Shown here: piece by piece, positions 16,701 to 20,304 of the stretch | Layout of the letters: each line of letters begins with the position of its first letter | How positions within the stretch are numbered: position 1 is the first letter of the stretch | Assembly (NCBI GenBank): GCA_021787255.1 | Contig: JAJYMD010000208.1 | Coordinates: 1-20,304 of the forward strand | Source: Actinomycetes bacterium | GTDB taxonomy: Bacteria > Actinomycetota > Acidimicrobiia > Acidimicrobiales > RAAP-2 | Length of the DNA stretch: 20,304 bases | Direction of reading: 5' to 3' | Translations under genes and position numbers: made by a program | The notes under the pieces: model-generated | Told to the model about the DNA's origin: nothing | The model's input: the letters and a program-made list of their open reading frames with translations, nothing else | The model's database searches: none

Positions 16701-19700
16701 GGCCGGTCTCGGTCCTGACCAGCTGAGTCTCGGTCCGCACGCACGAGGAGGCAGAGGGCAAAGGGGAACGTGAGCGTTCGCATCCCCCTGTAGCGGCGCT
16801 CGAGGGCGGCGCGCTCGGCGAGGCGATCGTCTTCGAGGCGCTCGAGACGCGCCTTCCAGGCCTCCCGGTCGCGCTCGAGCTGGGCACGCTCGTCGTGATC
16901 GAGATCGGCAAAGGAGAGCTGCTCGGGCACACCCGGACCCTCGGCCAGGGCCAGCTCGAGGGAACGGCGCATGTGCTCGATCACGGCGTCGACTCGGTCG
17001 AGGTCCTCGTGCAGACGTCGCTCGAGATCACGCTCGAGCGCCTGGGCGCTCGCCTGGGCCCGGGACTCGACGTCGGCCAAGAGCGGGGCCTGGAGATCGG
17101 GCCAGAGTGCTGCGAGCCGTGCCCGGACGTCCATCGAGGCTGGGCGGCACCGGTCGGGGCCGAGCGCACGCTCGACTGCCTGGCGAAGATGCTCGTAGCG
17201 GCGCTCGTCGAGCTCGAGGCGCCGCGATCGGCCCGAGACCGGGACCGCGCGGGCGGTAAGCAGCACCTGCTCGTGGAGCCGAGCGCCGTCGGCGCCCACG
17301 ACGACGAACCTGCTGAAGGCAGCGACGAGGAGCTCGCCTTCCCGGAGGTCTTCGGGGAGCTCTGCGACGGCGGCGGTCACACACGCGAGCTTCCGGTGCT
17401 CGCCCCACACCGCGCTGCGGAGCAGGCGCTGCGCGTGGTCGACGAGCCCCCAGCCGAGGTGCGCATAGACAACGTCAGGGCCTGCTTGCGACGCGTCGAA
17501 GGTGAGGGGACGCTGGTAATCGAGGTCGAGCGGGTCCTCGATGCCCGCCAGGGTCCGCTCCCATCCACGGGTGAGCCGGGGCGCAGCGACCAGCCCGTCG
17601 GGGCGGTCCTGGAGCGGAGGCTGGTCGGCGAGGTCGAGCGCGACGTCGACGACCCGGCGGACGTTGGCTGGTGCGACATGAAGCTCTTCGACGCTCCGAG
17701 AGATCTGGGCGCGAAGGCGTGCCACCTCTTCTCGAAGGTCGCGCTCGGCGCGCAGCTCGGCGAGCTTTGGGCTGGGTGCGAAGGGGTCGTCGAGCAGCGG
17801 GCGACCGAGCATGCGCGCCTCGACCGCGCGCGCCAAGATGGCGTTCACCTTGCCCAGGGCCTCGCGCTGGTGAGCGACCTTGTTCGCGACACGGCTCAAG
17901 AACTCGAGGTCGGCGTCGTAGGAACCCGGCTGCGCCTCCTGCCATCCTGCGCCCACGAAGTGGCTCACGTGGACCGGGCGGCGCTGGCCGAAACGGTCCA
18001 CACGCCCGATGCGTTGCTCGAGCCGGTTCGGGTTGAACGGGATGTCGTAGTTCACGACTCGGCAGCAGTGCTCTTGGAGGTCGATCCCTTCTGACGCCGC
18101 GTCGGTCGCGAGCAGGATGCGGACGGGGTCGCGCGAGGGGCGGGCCTGGAACGCGCTCTTCAGCCGCTCACGGCGCTTTTCGTCCATCCCGCCAGAAAGG
18201 AGGGCAACGCGGCCGTCTGCGCCGAGGCCCCGGGCTGCAAGGATCCTGGCGAGCCATTGCTGGGTGTCGACGTACTCGGTGAACACGACGACCCGCTCGT
18301 CGTTCCACTCACCGTCCTTGAGGCAGATCCTTCTCAGCTCGTCCACCAGGCGCTCTGCCTTGCTGTCGGCTGCCGACGTGTGCGAGCGTGCCCATTCGAG
18401 GAGCTTTGCCAGCGCAGCCGCTGCGTTCGTTGTCCCGTTCGTCTCGCCGAGCGTCGCCGAGACGCCGAGGAACAAGGCGAGCTCCGCCTCGGATCCTGCG
18501 GCGTCGTCGGGTTCTGTGCCCCAGTCGTAGCCGACGCCGAACAGCTCTGTGGAGAAGCGCTCCTCTGCGGGCACACGGCGGCGATCGTGTGCCGGCGTGG
18601 CGGCAATAGCGGCCCTGGACCCGGCGCGCAGGCTCTCCACGTGGCAATCGAGCGTGCGTGCGAAGGCGGCTGGCGAGGAGAAAAACCGCTTCTTCAGCAG
18701 AAGGGTGACGAGGTCTCCCCCCTTGGGCGACCCCGTGCGCCTGCGCAGCGAGACGTAGTCGGTCAACAGCGCATGGCCAGCTCGCTCGTCGTCGGTGTAC
18801 GCGACCTCGAGCTCTTCGGGAGGAAGGCGCCCGGGGAACTCCTTGTTGCCCGCGGCGTCGACGATGTCGTCCTTCAGACGCCGGATGATCACCTCGTCCC
18901 TCGCCTTCTGGTCGGGGACGACTCCGCGTGCAAAGCGCCGGTCATCGACCAGCTCCAAGAGCGCTTCGAAGGACTCTGTGTAGCCGTTGTGGGGGGTAGC
19001 GGTGAGGAACAGGCGGTGCTGAGCGTGCTCGGAGAGGCGCCGCACGGCGAGGGTCTGCTTGCTGTCGACGGCATAGCCTCGGTCAGCGGTCGGGGCGGGC
19101 GGCGCGCAGTGGTGGGCCTCGTCGACGACCAAGAGGTCGAAGAAGCCCCGATGGCGCGTCGAGGCGTCGAGCACCTCGTCCAATAGCCGCTGGACACGGG
19201 GGGTCCGGAGCCATTGCAGGCTCACGATCGTCCGGGGATGGACGCTGAAGGGATTCGCCATGAGCCCGTGGGATCTGCGTAGGTCCTTCAACGACTGCGC
19301 GTCGAGCACGGTGAAGGGGAGCCCGAACTTGTCGCGCATCTCGTCGCGCCACTTGAGGGTGAGCGAAGCAGGGCAGACCACGAGCACCCGGCGCGCCCGG
19401 TGACGCAGCAGCATCTCTTCGACCACGAGCCCGGCTTCGATGGTCTTGCCGAGCCCGACGTCGTCTGCGACGAGCAGCGCGACCCTTGGCATACGGAGCG
19501 CCCGCGCCAGAGGCTCGAGCTGGTAGTCCTTGATCCTGATGCCCGCCCGGAAGGGCGCCTGGAGCGTGCGGCGGTCCGCAGAGGCGACGGTTCCCCAGCG
19601 GACGGCGTCGACCAGGGCGGCGAAGGTCTGCGGGTCGTCCCAGCGCGAAGGTTCTTCGGGGACGTCGGGAAGGTGGCCGCAGGGGACGACCGCCCGGCCG

Positions 19701-19900
19701 GGCTCCACCTCCCAGATGACGCTCAGCTCCTCGCCGGGGTCGTCTTCTGCGAGCGAGGCCAGGGTGACGAGCGTCCGACCGGGCAGGGTGCTCGCAGCGA
19801 GCTCGTCGCGGGGGAGCGCGGACGTGCTCACGTCCGAGACGAGCCATTGCTGGCCGCGCACCCGGACGAGTGCCCCCACCTCCAGGGCAGCCTGCTCCAT
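16694..19900 (-). CDS. drmD: DrmD, SNF2-family (SF2) helicase/translocase of class 1 DISARM
   Basis: A 1068-residue protein. The SNF2 ATPase core shows Walker A DDVGLGKT (146-153), DEAHH (260-264), motif III LFLTATPHNG (297-306), then a C-terminal helicase lobe with VVVFTEY (537-543), LLATDAASEGIDLQ (596-609) and RIGRVDRFGQRRP (630-642). The last 200 residues are charged and helical, probably coiled-coil. DrmD defines class 1 DISARM together with DrmMI; class 2 has DrmE and a cytosine methyltransferase instead. It is the first gene of the operon. The ATG at 19900 is used; no Shine-Dalgarno is visible, and a TAGCTT hexamer 9 nt upstream suggests a leaderless message. Its stop overlaps the drmMI start. 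An RNA-polymerase-associated SNF2 relative such as RapA is less likely, given the drm neighbours. Confidence 0.93.
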   Translation of the reverse strand: MEQAALEVGALVRVRGQQWLVSDVSTSALPRDELAASTLPGRTLVTLASLAEDDPGEELSVIWEVEPGRAVVPCGHLPDVPEEPSRWDDPQTFAALVDAVRWGTVASADRRTLQAPFRAGIRIKDYQLEPLARALRMPRVALLVADDVGLGKTIEAGLVVEEMLLRHRARRVLVVCPASLTLKWRDEMRDKFGLPFTVLDAQSLKDLRRSHGLMANPFSVHPRTIVSLQWLRTPRVQRLLDEVLDASTRHRGFFDLLVVDEAHHCAPPAPTADRGYAVDSKQTLAVRRLSEHAQHRLFLTATPHNGYTESFEALLELVDDRRFARGVVPDQKARDEVIIRRLKDDIVDAAGNKEFPGRLPPEELEVAYTDDERAGHALLTDYVSLRRRTGSPKGGDLVTLLLKKRFFSSPAAFARTLDCHVESLRAGSRAAIAATPAHDRRRVPAEERFSTELFGVGYDWGTEPDDAAGSEAELALFLGVSATLGETNGTTNAAAALAKLLEWARSHTSAADSKAERLVDELRRICLKDGEWNDERVVVFTEYVDTQQWLARILAARGLGADGRVALLSGGMDEKRRERLKSAFQARPSRDPVRILLATDAASEGIDLQEHCCRVVNYDIPFNPNRLEQRIGRVDRFGQRRPVHVSHFVGAGWQEAQPGSYDADLEFLSRVANKVAHQREALGKVNAILARAVEARMLGRPLLDDPFAPSPKLAELRAERDLREEVARLRAQISRSVEELHVAPANVRRVVDVALDLADQPPLQDRPDGLVAAPRLTRGWERTLAGIEDPLDLDYQRPLTFDASQAGPDVVYAHLGWGLVDHAQRLLRSAVWGEHRKLACVTAAVAELPEDLREGELLVAAFSRFVVVGADGARLHEQVLLTARAVPVSGRSRRLELDERRYEHLRQAVERALGPDRCRPASMDVRARLAALWPDLQAPLLADVESRAQASAQALERDLERRLHEDLDRVDAVIEHMRRSLELALAEGPGVPEQLSFADLDHDERAQLERDREAWKARLERLEDDRLAERAALERRYRGMRTLTFPFALCLLVRADRDSAGQDRDRPW

Positions 19901-20304
19901 CGGAGCGGGAAGCTATCGCACCGCGGCGAGGCTGACAGGCCCTGGAGGGCCAGTGGGTGTGCGATCCGAAAAATGCTGGGGGTGCGGGTCTCGCGCAGCG
20001 TCTCCGTGCCCGATCGTGAACCACTACTTCGATGCGGTCATGTCGCGGTGAGTGCGGTTCGCCATCTGTCGGGCTCGACGGCGGCGTCCGGGGCGCTCTG
20101 CTCGATGTCTCGTCGGGGCGTCGCCGGCTCAGGTCATGCGGCGCCGTGCCGTCTGCCGTGCCCCGCGATCATGGCGCTCTGTCATGGCAGCTTCGAAGTC
20201 GGTGATACCACCGCAACGCGCAGATGTAAGCACCGCGCGAGGTGGAGCCTCTCTGCGACCTCGGTCTCAGCACACCTCGAGCTGGAGCGGAAGCCCAGCC
20301 GGGT
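19901..20304. other. Upstream region of the DISARM operon, no supported gene
   Basis: No open frame here has recognisable content or a ribosome site. The minus strand could hold the last 40 or so codons of an upstream gene entering from the right, but three frames give equally unconvincing peptides. GGCACGGC occurs twice, 4 nt apart (minus strand), of unknown meaning. The operon promoter should lie near 19900-19950. Confidence 0.5.
19910..19915 (-). promoter_or_regulatory. Candidate -10 element for a leaderless drmD transcript
   Basis: TAGCTT on the minus strand fits TANNNT and ends 9 nt before the drmD ATG. A start site 6-7 nt downstream would leave only 2-4 nt of leader, consistent with the missing Shine-Dalgarno and with frequent leaderless genes in actinobacteria. 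No clear -35 is seen. Confidence 0.3.

Noticed and set aside
20182..20304. Possible 3' end of a minus-strand gene entering from the right edge
   Set aside because: All three minus frames are open for only a short distance and none gives a recognisable peptide; too little sequence to judge.

Overview
The window is GC-rich DNA (sampled lines run from about 57 to 77% GC). All supported genes lie on the minus strand. It most likely comes from an actinobacterium, possibly the Acidimicrobiia: one membrane protein starts with a GWWxASDGKWYPP-type N-terminus that I associate with that group, and the genes use GTG starts and 4-7 nt overlaps freely. This placement is an inference, because no rRNA or marker gene is present.

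The core of the window is an apparently complete class 1 DISARM anti-phage system. In transcription order (right to left) it holds drmD, a SNF2-family helicase (19900-16694); drmMI, a long Eco57I/PglX-like adenine DNA methyltransferase (16700-12546); drmA, a helicase (9197-5514); drmB, a DUF1998 protein (5517-3673); and drmC, a phospholipase D-like protein (3679-2939). drmD/drmMI, drmA/drmB and drmB/drmC each overlap at a stop codon embedded in GTGA, so they look translationally coupled. By the known model the methyltransferase marks self DNA, DrmA-DrmB recognises and acts on incoming DNA, and DrmD and DrmC assist.

The operon is split between drmMI and drmA by about 3.35 kb of lower-GC DNA. 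This insert carries two membrane-anchored proteins: a single-pass protein whose outside portion is seven repeats, each with a paired SC...C motif (probable seven-bladed beta-propeller, 11673-10288), and a two-TM protein ending in a SHOCT domain (10215-9376). Upstream of them lies an ambiguous stretch of about 870 bp (11674-12545) with antiparallel, codon-aligned open frames, neither of which I can confirm. The propeller gene has its own strong ribosome site and a candidate -10 box.

Downstream of drmC, after a hairpin that contains the drmC stop codon and a gene-poor 0.36 kb gap, lies a HelD/helicase IV-type UvrD-family helicase (2575 to beyond the left edge). It carries what looks like an embedded PD-(D/E)xK nuclease-like insert between helicase motifs. 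To the right of drmD the last 404 bp hold no gene I can support, apart from a possible leaderless promoter for the operon. No RNA genes, CRISPR arrays or insertion sequences were seen.
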